DNA of 64,000 nucleotides from Thermoproteus sp. (GTDB lineage: Archaea > Thermoproteota > Thermoprotei > Thermoproteales > Thermoproteaceae): assembly GCA_038893495.1 (NCBI GenBank), contig JAWARJ010000001.1, positions 620,001 to 684,000 on the forward strand, read 5' to 3'. Made by a program: the position numbers and the translations under genes. How positions within the stretch are numbered: position 1 is the first letter of the stretch; every line of letters starts with the position of its first letter. The notes under the pieces are model-generated. The model was not told the DNA's origin. It ran no database searches and saw nothing but the letters and a program-made list of their open reading frames with translations. Shown here piece after piece: positions 52,416-60,752 of the stretch.

Positions 52416-52613
52416 TCAAGGACCCTCGAAGCCGCAGACGGGACACTTGTAGGGTATGCCGAGCTTCCTCGCCTTATAGTTCCTAATAATTGTCGACCTC
52501 CCGCAGTTGGGGCAGACGAATTCGACTCCACGCTCCAACGGCGCCAGAGTCCAGTTGGTCGTGGTGTCGCTAGGCGGCGACGGGCCGTATATCTTGGCGC
52601 CTCTGACGGACAT
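52416..52613 (-). CDS. Reduced zinc-ribbon protein next to EF-1beta
   Basis: A 65-aa protein. The second half, FVCPNCGRSTIIR...RKLGIPYKCPVCGFEGP (residues about 31-65), matches the archaeal small zinc-finger proteins found beside EF-1beta, which usually carry four Cys pairs. Here only two pairs remain (C33/C36 and C57/C60). The N-terminal pair and the central C-E-x-C are absent (NYKARKL in that place). One zinc site should persist. TATA-like atatttaaac (about 52633-52642) precedes the ATG. Confidence 0.8.
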   Translation of the reverse strand: MSVRGAKIYGPSPPSDTTTNWTLAPLERGVEFVCPNCGRSTIIRNYKARKLGIPYKCPVCGFEGP

Positions 52614-52683
52614 GGCCCCCTCGACCTTACCGGTTTAAATATTTTGAGGCCACAATTTAATTACCGGCCTCAAACCGTCCCCC

Positions 52684-54390
52684 ATGGATCTGCTTGCGGC
52701 CAGGCTCTTGTCGGTAAAGACGGCGACGGCGCCATCGGCGGCGCCGGACGGAACTGTATTTTATCTCTCCGACGCGACGGGGCAGTACCAGTTGTGGAGG
52801 TTCGACGGGAGGAGGCACGACGTGTACTTCCCCTGGGATGGAAGGATAGGGGGCTTTGTCATATCGCCGACGGGGCGTATCGCCTTTGCGGCCGACGTGG
52901 GGGGCGACGAGAGGTGGCGGATATATATAATCGAGGGGGACGAGGTCAAGCCGGTCGCCCTAGAGGGTTTCAACAATTTGGGCGTGTGGAGCCCCGACGG
53001 GCAGAAGCTGGCCTACGCCTCTACTGTGGAGAGGCCGGAGGACTTTTCGCTCTACATATTCGACGGGACGTCGGCACGAAAGGCGGCGGACCTACAGGGG
53101 ATAAACGCGCCCGCCGATTGGTGCGAAGAGGGCGTGTTGGTAGTCCACTCCGAGTCCAGTAAGGACGGCGATATATACCTCGCGTCCGGCGGCGAGGTCA
53201 AGAACTTGACTAAACACTCCGGCGAGGAGGTGAACACATCCCCTAGATGTCTGGGCGGGGGCAAAATCGCATATCTGACCGATAGGGGGTCGGAGCACGT
53301 GGGCATAGCTGTCATGGACCTAAAGAGCGGCGAGGCCAAGCCCTTGGTCCAGCTGGACCGAGACGTGGAGCTTATGGACGTGTGGGGCAACTACATGGCC
53401 TATACAGTCAACGAGGACGGCTACTCGGGGCTCTACATCATGCACCTGCCCACAGGCCTCACCCATAAGGTCTCCATACCGCCGGGCGTCGTCACGTCGT
53501 TGAGCTGGCGTTTCGGCAAGTTGGTCTTTTCGCTCTCAGGGCCTAAGACCGGACACGAGGTCTTCATCTACGCGGCCGAGGTCAGGGCGCTGACGGACTC
53601 GCCCAAATACGGCATAGATATGGGCCAAAACGCAGTGCCCGAGGTGGCGAGGTTCAAGGCTAGCGACGGCGTTGAGGTGCCCCTACTCCTCTACAAGCCG
53701 AGGGGGTCTCCTCCCTACAAGACCGTCGTGGTGCTACACGGAGGCCCCGAGAGCCAGGCCAGGCCCTACTTCGAGCCCCTCACACAACTACTAGTGAGGA
53801 TGGGCTATATGGTAGCCGCCCCCAACTTCAGAGGGTCGACGGGCTATGGCAAGACCTACGTAAGGCTGGACGACGGCGAGAAGAGGCTGGACGCCGTTAG
53901 GGACGTCGCCGAGGCTGTGGGCTGGCTCAAAGAGAGGGGCCTTGTCTCGGAGAGGCCTTGCGTGTTGGGCGGAAGCTATGGCGGCTATCTGACCTTGATG
54001 TCCCTAGCCCTATACCCCGACCTATGGAGATGCGGAGTGGAGATGGCCGGGATAGTAAACCTCGCCACCTTCCTCGAGAGGACTGCCCCCTGGAGGAGGA
54101 GGCATAGGGAAGCAGAATACGGGCGGCTGGAGGATAGGGAGTTGCTCGCGAGGCTGAGCCCCATCACCTATGTCGAGAGGATTATGGCCCCCCTCTTGGT
54201 GATACATGGCGTGAACGACATAAGGGTGCCCGTCTCCGAGGCCGACCAGCTGGTGGAGAGGTTGCGGGGGCTCGGAAGACCTGTGGAGTACATGAGGCTG
54301 GAGGGCGAGGGCCACGTCTTCTCCTCTTCGGCGAGGCCCAAGGTGTACGGAAAGGTCGCGGAGTTCATAAAGGCGCATTTAGGCTTATAA
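52684..54390 (+). CDS. S9-family acylaminoacyl peptidase / prolyl oligopeptidase
   Basis: A 568-aa two-domain serine peptidase. The N-terminal half (to about 320) is a beta-propeller with WSPDGQKLAYAS-type blades. The C-terminal half is an alpha/beta hydrolase with nucleophile S431 in GGSYGG, Asp in GVNDIRVP and His in EGHVF near 540. It removes acylated residues or cuts short peptides in the cytoplasm. Divergent from the zinc-ribbon gene. Confidence 0.94.
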   Translation: MDLLAARLLSVKTATAPSAAPDGTVFYLSDATGQYQLWRFDGRRHDVYFPWDGRIGGFVISPTGRIAFAADVGGDERWRIYIIEGDEVKPVALEGFNNLGVWSPDGQKLAYASTVERPEDFSLYIFDGTSARKAADLQGINAPADWCEEGVLVVHSESSKDGDIYLASGGEVKNLTKHSGEEVNTSPRCLGGGKIAYLTDRGSEHVGIAVMDLKSGEAKPLVQLDRDVELMDVWGNYMAYTVNEDGYSGLYIMHLPTGLTHKVSIPPGVVTSLSWRFGKLVFSLSGPKTGHEVFIYAAEVRALTDSPKYGIDMGQNAVPEVARFKASDGVEVPLLLYKPRGSPPYKTVVVLHGGPESQARPYFEPLTQLLVRMGYMVAAPNFRGSTGYGKTYVRLDDGEKRLDAVRDVAEAVGWLKERGLVSERPCVLGGSYGGYLTLMSLALYPDLWRCGVEMAGIVNLATFLERTAPWRRRHREAEYGRLEDRELLARLSPITYVERIMAPLLVIHGVNDIRVPVSEADQLVERLRGLGRPVEYMRLEGEGHVFSSSARPKVYGKVAEFIKAHLGL

Positions 54391-54410
54391 AGGGCCGACT
54401 CCAAGCGCAT

Positions 54411-55307
54411 ATGATCCCGCAGAGGGGCAAGGAGCTCCTATCGGCCGTAAGGCCCGTTTGGGTCGAGACAGTCTCTTGGCATACCTCGTTGGCCATGCAG
54501 ATAGAGGGGGTGAGGCTCATGAAGAGGACTAAATACCAAGAGCTCGCAATAATAGACACTGTCGACTTCGGGAGGGCCTTGGTGCTGGATGGCTTCATCC
54601 AATCCACGTATTTCGACGAGCCTTACTACCACGAGTCGTTGGTGCATCCCGCCATGACAGCCCACTCGTCGCCGAAGAGGGTCTTGATTGTGGGGGGCGG
54701 CGAGGGCGCCGCGTTAAGGGAAGTACTTAAGCACAAGACCGTCGTCGAGGCGGTAATGGTGGATATAGATGGGGAGGTCGTCCAGGCCGCTAGGGAATAT
54801 CTGCCCCTGATGCACCAGGGGGCCTTCGACGACCCTAGGGCAAAGGTGCTGATTATGGACGGCTTTAAGTATGTAGAGGACGCCTTGGCCCGCGGCGAGA
54901 AGTTCGATGTGGTGATTATGGACCTGACGGACCCCTACGGCCCCGAGATAGCGCAGACACTCTACTCGGCCGAGTTCTTCGGGAGGGTTAAGGGGCTTTT
55001 GGGCAGAGGCGGCGTTCTGGTCACCCAAGCCGGCGACTCCTTCTTCTTCGAGGAGGAGTACGACGCGGTGTTGAGGAACATATCGGCGAACTTCAAGATC
55101 GTGGTGGAGTACACGGTGTGGATCCCGTCGTTCGGCTACGCCGTGAACTTCATTCTGGCCAGCGACGAGGTCGACCCGAGGTCGCTGACCGCCGAGGAGG
55201 TGGACAGGATCCTCGCGGAGAGAGGCGTCTCGACGCTCTTCTACTCCGGGAGGACACACGTGGCGTTGATGAACTTCCCCATCTATAGGAAGCTCAGGAG
55301 GCCCTAG
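54411..55307 (+). CDS. speE: Polyamine aminopropyltransferase (spermidine synthase family)
   Basis: A 298-aa SAM-type fold enzyme that moves an aminopropyl group from decarboxylated SAM. Signatures are the substrate-gate region GFIQSTYFDEPYYHESLVHP (about residues 60-79), VLIVGGGEGAALREVLKH (about 91-108) and DVVIMDLTDPYG (about 168-179). Thermoproteales homologues can use agmatine as well as putrescine; which one cannot be read here. TATA-like ggcttataaag overlaps the stop of the peptidase gene. Confidence 0.92.
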   Translation: MIPQRGKELLSAVRPVWVETVSWHTSLAMQIEGVRLMKRTKYQELAIIDTVDFGRALVLDGFIQSTYFDEPYYHESLVHPAMTAHSSPKRVLIVGGGEGAALREVLKHKTVVEAVMVDIDGEVVQAAREYLPLMHQGAFDDPRAKVLIMDGFKYVEDALARGEKFDVVIMDLTDPYGPEIAQTLYSAEFFGRVKGLLGRGGVLVTQAGDSFFFEEEYDAVLRNISANFKIVVEYTVWIPSFGYAVNFILASDEVDPRSLTAEEVDRILAERGVSTLFYSGRTHVALMNFPIYRKLRRP

Positions 55308-55993
55308 GCCTTTTTGGGCCTTACAGACATAAGCGCCTTGACCAGCTCGTAGTGTTTAAGCTCGTCGAACTCTATGGACTTGAGGAGCGCCCTCACCAGG
55401 GGGTCCTCGATCGCCGACAGCGCCGCCAAGCTCTCCCTCATCCCCCTCTCCTCCTCTGATATGGCTTGGAGCTCTTCGGGGCCTAGGGCGAGCTCGTCGG
55501 CCTTTATCCTCCCGGCCATGTAGTCCAGTATCATGGTCAGTATTTCGGCGTGGCGGAGGCTGTCCATGGCTATCTGCATGAAGAGAGCCCTCACGAGGGG
55601 GTTGGCCGACTTGTAGGCCATCGCCAGCCCCCTATTTGCGGTCTCCTGCTCAAGCCTTATGCGCTCCGCTATCAACGCCGACATGTCGGCCCCGGCCCTC
55701 TGCGGCGACTCCATTACGTTCCTCACGGCGCGGGCCAAGTCGGCCAAGTCGAGCACGGCGTTCCTCCCGCTTTCGGCTATGGCGTCCACATAGGACCTAA
55801 TGACGGCCATGGCCCTCTCGTCCGATTCGATCTTGGCCGCCAGTTCCCCTCCCCTCTTGCCGCTCGCGTAGAGGCTGACCGCAGCCGCCGTGACGCCCAG
55901 AAGTCTCGCCGTCTCGTTGACCGAAAATCCCCTCCTCACCATCTCCTTTGCCACCACGGCCCTGACGGCCGAGACGTACTTGTCGACGGCCAC
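55304..55993 (-). CDS. HTH - ferritin-like domain fusion
   Basis: A 229-aa protein. Residues 1-45 are a helix-turn-helix (FSVNETARLLGVTAAAVSLYASGKRG). Residues about 95-220 form a four-helix ferritin-like bundle with metal-type residues: E in RLEQETANRG, E/H in MDSLRHAEIL and E-x-x-H in SIEFDELKHYELV. This may be an iron- or oxidation-sensing regulator. A TATA-like tttaaag (about 56013-56019) lies upstream of the ATG. Its end overlaps speE by four bases. Confidence 0.75.
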   Translation of the reverse strand: MAVDKYVSAVRAVVAKEMVRRGFSVNETARLLGVTAAAVSLYASGKRGGELAAKIESDERAMAVIRSYVDAIAESGRNAVLDLADLARAVRNVMESPQRAGADMSALIAERIRLEQETANRGLAMAYKSANPLVRALFMQIAMDSLRHAEILTMILDYMAGRIKADELALGPEELQAISEEERGMRESLAALSAIEDPLVRALLKSIEFDELKHYELVKALMSVRPKKA

Positions 55994-56228
55994 GTGCTGA
56001 AAGGCGCACGAACTTTAAACCTTTCCGTTCGCTATACGGGTCTGAGAGCAGATCGCCGTAAGTTTCGACGGACTTCGGTCGATAGGTCGTATGGAATAGA
56101 CGACATGGAACAAGACGTATCGAACCTTGTGTATTGCGTCGGCGAAACGCTTGTTAAACGTCGGCTCAGCGACAGGCCTTATGGAGGTAGGCTCCGACGA
56201 ACCGTATGCTAAGAGGCGGCGCGCTTGC

Positions 56229-56852
56229 TCAATCCCCCACTTCGCCTCTTATCTCCACGCCTAGCTCTCCCGCAAGTTGCGCCGCCCTTCTCCTCACGTA
56301 TGGCGACACGAGGAGGAGCCTAGGCTTTACGCCGGTGGCCTTTTCGTACAGTTGCCCAACTCTGTAGAGCTCCCCCACGTCTGGACGGTCGGCCGACGAC
56401 TTGAACTCCACCAAGACGTGTACGCCGTCTTTAACCAACACGTCGACCTCCACCACCGAGGGATGGCCATATACAAGGCCCTCGGAGTCGTAGTATACCC
56501 ACCTCTTGACCTCGTACTCTTTCAACAAGTCTTCGACGAGGTACTTCACCGACTCGCGGAACGCCTCCTCGGTCACCACCCCCCAGCGGTTGCCCAACGC
56601 AGCGATCTTAGCGGCAAGCTCCTTAATAGCAATGGAATGGGCCTCTGCTTGTTTCTGCAACGCCCCCATTTGCCTTTGCATGTTTTGTATAGCTCTGCTC
56701 AGCCGTAGTATCGCCCGCGTGTGCTTATCTACCCGTTCCTGAAGCCTCTCCAAGTTTTTTATAACTTCCTCAAGCCCAAGCAGGCCGAGAACTGCGTATC
56801 TAAACTCCTCGTCTTCTCTCAGAAGGCGCAACAACTCTTCTTTCAAGCCCAC
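56229..56852 (-). CDS. DUF3782-type coiled-coil / PD-(D/E)XK-like protein (copy 2)
   Basis: About 207 aa. A helical N-terminus, a coiled coil with RLQERVDKHTRAILRLSRAI, the family motif ALGNRWGVVTEEAFRE, then VEVDVLVKDGVHVLVEFKSS with an intact E-x-D...E-x-K metal site. It is a relative of the gene at 6112-6750. GTG at 56852 is preferred because a TATA-like tttttaagta (56870-56879) is about 22 bases upstream. An in-frame ATG at 56939 exists but lacks a promoter. Function unknown; a nuclease is plausible. Confidence 0.7.
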   Translation of the reverse strand: MGLKEELLRLLREDEEFRYAVLGLLGLEEVIKNLERLQERVDKHTRAILRLSRAIQNMQRQMGALQKQAEAHSIAIKELAAKIAALGNRWGVVTEEAFRESVKYLVEDLLKEYEVKRWVYYDSEGLVYGHPSVVEVDVLVKDGVHVLVEFKSSADRPDVGELYRVGQLYEKATGVKPRLLLVSPYVRRRAAQLAGELGVEIRGEVGD

Positions 56853-56939
56853 GTCCACACCCAATACGTACTTAAAAATCTCATACGCTATTTCGCCCGC
56901 CGCTGGATAGAGGTATATACTAGCCAGATGATGAAACAT

Positions 56940-57429
56940 ATGCGGCGCGTCGTGGGGGCGGCGCCGCCGGCATGTATCCGGCCCATCTTTCGTCAGGAGG
57001 CTGGATGTGATTATAGACCCGCGCGAGCGGCACGAATTCCTCCCTAGGAATCTGATGACCGTGGCGGGGCTGGCGAACTTCGGCGATTTGTACAAAGCAG
57101 GGTGGCCATGGCGGCCAGTCGGAAAGACATAATCACGCCCGCGGCCACGTCTTCGCTAAAGCCCAACCTCCCCGTCGCCAACACTGCCAAGTCTAGCAGA
57201 ACGACGAAGAGGGGCGCCAATGCTGTATTATACGCCGACCCGACGCATCGCAGGGGCCCATGCGGAGGCCATGAGTGTGCTGACCAGCAGGAGGGCAGAA
57301 GTCAAGCGGACGGCCGAGGGCAGGGCTTGGCGCCTCCGGCTTTAAGCGACTTGGGGCAGTTGGGCGCGGGCTGAGGGGCAGTAGTGGGGAGAGTGCACAA
57401 TCGGTGTCCGCCGAGAGGAAACGATATAT
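56940..57429 (-). pseudogene. Possible remnant of a membrane-protein gene
   Basis: No intact gene lies between copy 2 of the DUF3782-type gene and the next gene. On the minus strand about 57090-57220 reads as a hydrophobic protein fragment (LAPLFVVLLDLAVL, then GVIMSFRLAAMATLL), and a neighbouring frame continues KSPKFASPATVIRFLGR after a shift near 57090. This suggests a decayed gene, perhaps a transporter. I could not name the family. The right end holds the TATA-like cgatatatat (57421-57430) of the next gene. Confidence 0.3.
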
Positions 57430-57450
57430 ATGGGGGCCTCCTCTCTGGGC

Positions 57451-57882
57451 ATGTATAAGGTCTACGAACGGAATGTGGAGGTGCCCATTAGGATCTCCAA
57501 GACCGCCGATGAGCAGGCCAGGTTGAGGAGGCTGGAGAGGTGGCCTAGGGAGAGCGGCCTTAGCCTAGTCCTCGACGAATCTGGGAGCAACTTCAACAAG
57601 CTCATGCAGATGTACGCCTCCGACTACGGCCTCGAGCTGGGCGAGAAGAAGTGGTCTGCCGATTCTTCCGGCGACGAGATAAAGGCGAGTTTAGAGGTGC
57701 CGTTGCTCAAAGGCGGGCAGGTCAAGGGGAGGGCCGTCATGTTGGCGAGGATACCCAAAAAGCCGACGGGCGAGGAGGGCAACAACTACGTCTTCACGGC
57801 GTCTGTTAATTACTCCATAGAGCTTGAAGACGACGTGTTGGCGGAGGGCGCCACCAGCGGGATGGTTGAGTTCACCCTATAA
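57451..57882 (+). CDS. Hypothetical beta-rich protein, 143 aa
   Basis: Not recognised. It is a soluble, mostly beta protein with a Lys/Glu-rich surface: strands YERNVEVPIRIS, IKASLEVPLLKG, VKGRAVMLARIP and YVFTASVNYSIEL. Start is the ATG at 57451, because a TATA-like cgatatatat lies 20-29 bases upstream; the frame is open to 57430. The ATP synthase B gene follows 33 bases later, so they may be cotranscribed. Confidence 0.65.
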   Translation: MYKVYERNVEVPIRISKTADEQARLRRLERWPRESGLSLVLDESGSNFNKLMQMYASDYGLELGEKKWSADSSGDEIKASLEVPLLKGGQVKGRAVMLARIPKKPTGEEGNNYVFTASVNYSIELEDDVLAEGATSGMVEFTL

Positions 57883-57915
57883 TCAAAACATAAAAAGGTC
57901 CCTTTCTGTAGCCAC

Positions 57916-59322
57916 ATGCAAGTATCTCCCATTGTCAGCTATTCCACCGTTAGGGAGGTCAAAGGGCCTCTGCTCGTAATAGAGAAGACGCGGGGAGTCG
58001 CCTACAACGAGATAGGAGAGGTGGTGGGACCCGACGGGGAGCCCAGGAGGGTGCAGGTGATCGAGGTGGGCACGGACTACGCCGTGGCTCAAGTCCTGGG
58101 GCCCACCTTGGGGCTTCCGGCCAAGGGGAGCACGGTCAGGTTCTACGGAAAGACCTACAAGTTGGGCGTCAGCGAGGAGCTCATAGGCCGTACGCTCGAC
58201 GGCAAGGGGCAGCCTCGCGACCACATGCCCCTCCCGCCGCCGCAAGACTTCCGCGACATAAACGGAGAGCCGTTGAACCCATACGCTAGGGAGTACCCCG
58301 AAGAGCCCATAGAGACCGGCATATCGGCCATTGACGGCCTGTACACGTTGGTCAGAGGCCAGAAGTTGCCCATATTCTCAGGCACCGGCTTGCCCCACAA
58401 CGTCATGGCGGCTCAAGTCGTCCGGCAGGCCACTGTGAGGGGGAGCGAAGAGGGGTTTGCCGTGGTCTTCGTGGGCATAGGCATTAGGAGCGAGGAGGCT
58501 ATGTACTTCATGGAGGAGTTCAGGAAGACCGGCGCGCTCAGGAGGGCCGTCGCCGTGATAAATCTAGCCTCTGACCCCGTGGCTGAACGTATCTTGGCGC
58601 CCCGCGTGGGCTTGACCATAGCCGAATATCTGGCCTGGGACCTCGGCTACCACGTGCTGGTCGTCATGACCGACATGACCAACTACGCAGAGGGCCTCCG
58701 CGAGCTCTCTTCGGGCAAGGGTGAACTACCCGGAAGGCGCGGCTATCCGGGATATATGTACACAGACCTGGCTAGTATATATGAGAGGGCCGGGAGGGCC
58801 AAGGGCAAGAAGGGCTCAGTGACGCAGTTCCCCATACTCACCATGCCCCACGACGACATAACCCACCCCATCCCCGACCTCTCGGGCTACATAACTGAGG
58901 GCCAGCTGGTCTTGAGCAGATCTATGTGGGGCAAGGGCATATATCCGCCCTTCGATATAATCATGTCGCTTTCCCGCCTCGCCAAAGACGCAATAGGCGA
59001 GGGCAAGACCAGAGAGGACCACAAAGACGTGGCGAACACGCTGATCGCCGCCTACAGCCGCGCCCTCGAGATACGCAACTTGGCCACACTGGTCGGCGAG
59101 CGCAACCTCGGCTGGCGCGAGAGGCGCTACCTCCGCTTCGCGGACGCCTTCGAGCAGAAGTTCGTGAAGCAAGGCGTCTACGAGCGGAGAACCTTCGAGG
59201 AGACACTGGACATCGGCTGGGACGTCCTCTCCATACTGCCGGAGGACGAGCTCACAAACGCGAGGCCTGAGATATCGGCGAAGTACTACCGCAAACACAT
59301 ATTCGAAAGCGTCAAGTTATAA
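57916..59322 (+). CDS. atpB: A-type ATP synthase subunit B
   Basis: A 468-aa non-catalytic B subunit of the A1AO ATP synthase. SGTGLPHN (about residues 155-162) stands where the catalytic A subunit has its P-loop. Other markers are [34 protein letters not shown] and [24 protein letters not shown]. The other ATP synthase genes are not adjacent, so the complex is encoded in scattered loci. Confidence 0.96.
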   Translation: MQVSPIVSYSTVREVKGPLLVIEKTRGVAYNEIGEVVGPDGEPRRVQVIEVGTDYAVAQVLGPTLGLPAKGSTVRFYGKTYKLGVSEELIGRTLDGKGQPRDHMPLPPPQDFRDINGEPLNPYAREYPEEPIETGISAIDGLYTLVRGQKLPIFSGTGLPHNVMAAQVVRQATVRGSEEGFAVVFVGIGIRSEEAMYFMEEFRKTGALRRAVAVINLASDPVAERILAPRVGLTIAEYLAWDLGYHVLVVMTDMTNYAEGLRELSSGKGELPGRRGYPGYMYTDLASIYERAGRAKGKKGSVTQFPILTMPHDDITHPIPDLSGYITEGQLVLSRSMWGKGIYPPFDIIMSLSRLAKDAIGEGKTREDHKDVANTLIAAYSRALEIRNLATLVGERNLGWRERRYLRFADAFEQKFVKQGVYERRTFEETLDIGWDVLSILPEDELTNARPEISAKYYRKHIFESVKL

Positions 59323-59339
59323 GCCCCTTTCACATTGGC

Positions 59340-59616
59340 GCGCTATTTTTACACTTCTGAGTATAATAGCTAGGGGTGAATTCGTTGTAGGGGTTGTGAG
59401 TCTTGAAGTCATTATGACGTAGCCCTGGCGCACAGTCTGTAGTCATCTACGGCACTAGAGCCGAGACTGGCTCTCTCTTTAAGTCGTTGCAGAGACGGCT
59501 TGAGAGGTTTGTCTTGGTGGTAAACAAGTTCCCCCAAGACGTGTTGTGTCTATCGCTCTTCAAATTCGCGCGGCGCGTGGCGGCATCCTTCCGGGGCGTC
59601 TCCACAGCCGAGGGGC
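59340..59616 (+). pseudogene. Decayed DUF234/AAA-type ATPase remnant
   Basis: The sequence near 59345-59395 resembles the promoter and first codons of the intact ATPase gene at 60753: tttttacacttctgagtataatag... against tttttatactttggagtataatac.... From 59442 a frame reads VIYGTRAETGSLFKSL...ERFVLVVNKFPQD, parallel to VIYGRRRVGKTALVRR...ERFAFVIDEFPY in that gene. Walker A and Walker B have lost their key residues and stops interrupt the rest. Confidence 0.5.
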
Positions 59617-60036
59617 CTAGGGGTCGAGCAGACCTCTCCGCCTCAACTCGTAGTGTAGCTTCTTGATTATTTCGGCGACGCGTACGTAGCCGCCAGCCTC
59701 TACAACTCGGCGGACCCTCTCCACGTCGACCTCGCCGTACTCGTGGACGACTATGTTCCGAAAGCCCACCAGCCTCCTCAAGACCTCCCCGTCGTCGGCG
59801 TCAAGAAGCCCGGCGCCCACCAGATTGCGTATACACCTAATGGGGGTCTCACCGCTCATGTCCAATATCGAACAGGTGTGGAGGAGGTAGTCGATTACCG
59901 ACTGGGCGTATATCTGAAGAGCGTGCAACACCGAATATACGTCGTATATATCACTCCAATTGACGCCCCTCTTCCTAGCTCCCTCCAGCGAATCGACGTA
60001 TCGAATTATGTTTTCCAACAGCTTATCGTGCAACAC
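59617..60036 (-). CDS. hepT: HepT-like RNase toxin (DUF86)
   Basis: A 139-aa all-helical HEPN protein. The active-site motif R-x4-H-x-Y is R93...H98-E-Y100 (FRNIVVHEY). Family members are RNases held in check by a MntA nucleotidyltransferase that AMPylates the Tyr. Start GTG at 60036 overlaps the antitoxin gene by 14 bases, the normal operon layout. The antitoxin is frameshifted here, so either the toxin is silent or the shift is corrected. Confidence 0.9.
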   Translation of the reverse strand: MLHDKLLENIIRYVDSLEGARKRGVNWSDIYDVYSVLHALQIYAQSVIDYLLHTCSILDMSGETPIRCIRNLVGAGLLDADDGEVLRRLVGFRNIVVHEYGEVDVERVRRVVEAGGYVRVAEIIKKLHYELRRRGLLDP

Positions 60037-60423
60037 GTCTCCACACCCTCTCTACGAGAGTTTCGGTGTACCTCACCTTCTCCCTCATCAAGAGGTAGTC
60101 GTTGCAGATGCCCACCGCCTTGACGAAGGCCCACCTTCCAGCCTCGTCACTGTAGAGAATCACGCCGTCTCTGGCTGCCATTAGCAGTAGGGTGCAGTTC
60201 AGATCTTCGAAGTTGTTGAATACATACACGTCGGCGGGCAGCCCCGCGGCGTCCTCCACGACCTCCATGACGTTCAACATGACCTCCTCCACGTCTCTAT
60301 CCGTATATGCGACTATGTCCAGATCTCGGGGTTCTCCCTCCTCAAAGCGGAGCCGTGGAGCACCACGAGCCTAGCCCCAGTCCTCTCCCACCGCGCGACT
60401 TTCAGCCTCTCAATTAGGGACAC
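60023..60423 (-). pseudogene. mntA: MntA-like nucleotidyltransferase antitoxin, frameshifted
   Basis: The gene is split over two frames. The 5' part (60423 to about 60330) reads VARWERTGARLVVLHGSALRREN, and then meets a stop. The other frame gives PRDLDIVAYTDRDVEEVML and continues to the stop at 60023. Joining them at the gggg run (60328-60331) restores GS...DLD, the catalytic motif of minimal nucleotidyltransferases. One base appears to be missing. A sequencing error in the run, a real inactivation, or frameshifting at the run are all possible. It precedes hepT. Confidence 0.75.
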
Positions 60424-60752
60424 TGACGTAATAACTTTTAAAACCCTACTACGGCGCCCGTTGGGCCGCGGGCAGGCGGGAACCGCAAAGGCCCTTGGGT
60501 AGATATGTCCCGCAGCTCCCTGGGGCGCGGGCCGGCCGACGTCGAGACTCACTGTTTTGTCGTTGACCACTTGGCCGTAATGTCTCCGGTCGGGGGAGTT
60601 TTAAGGTTTGGCGTGCACGTCGCCAGCGCCCTTGCCTGTCCAGCCATTTTGGCCGCCTTAGGACCCGGCAATTAGGTGTCGAGCCGTGTTGCTACATCCT
60701 CTTCGCCTAAGATTGTAGCGTTTTGTTTTTATACTTTGGAGTATAATACTTT
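60424..60752. other. Intergenic stretch with two promoters, no gene seen
   Basis: About 330 bases. The left end carries a minus-strand TATA-like ttttaaaag (about 60437-60445) for the mntA/hepT unit. The right end has the plus-strand tttttatac (60725-60733) for the ATPase gene. Between them short open frames exist but none has a recognisable product. Confidence 0.45.

Noticed and set aside
56104-56211. Short plus-strand frame (35 codons) between the HTH-ferritin gene and the DUF3782-type copy
   Set aside because: No TATA-like box at the right distance and no conserved pattern; too short to support.
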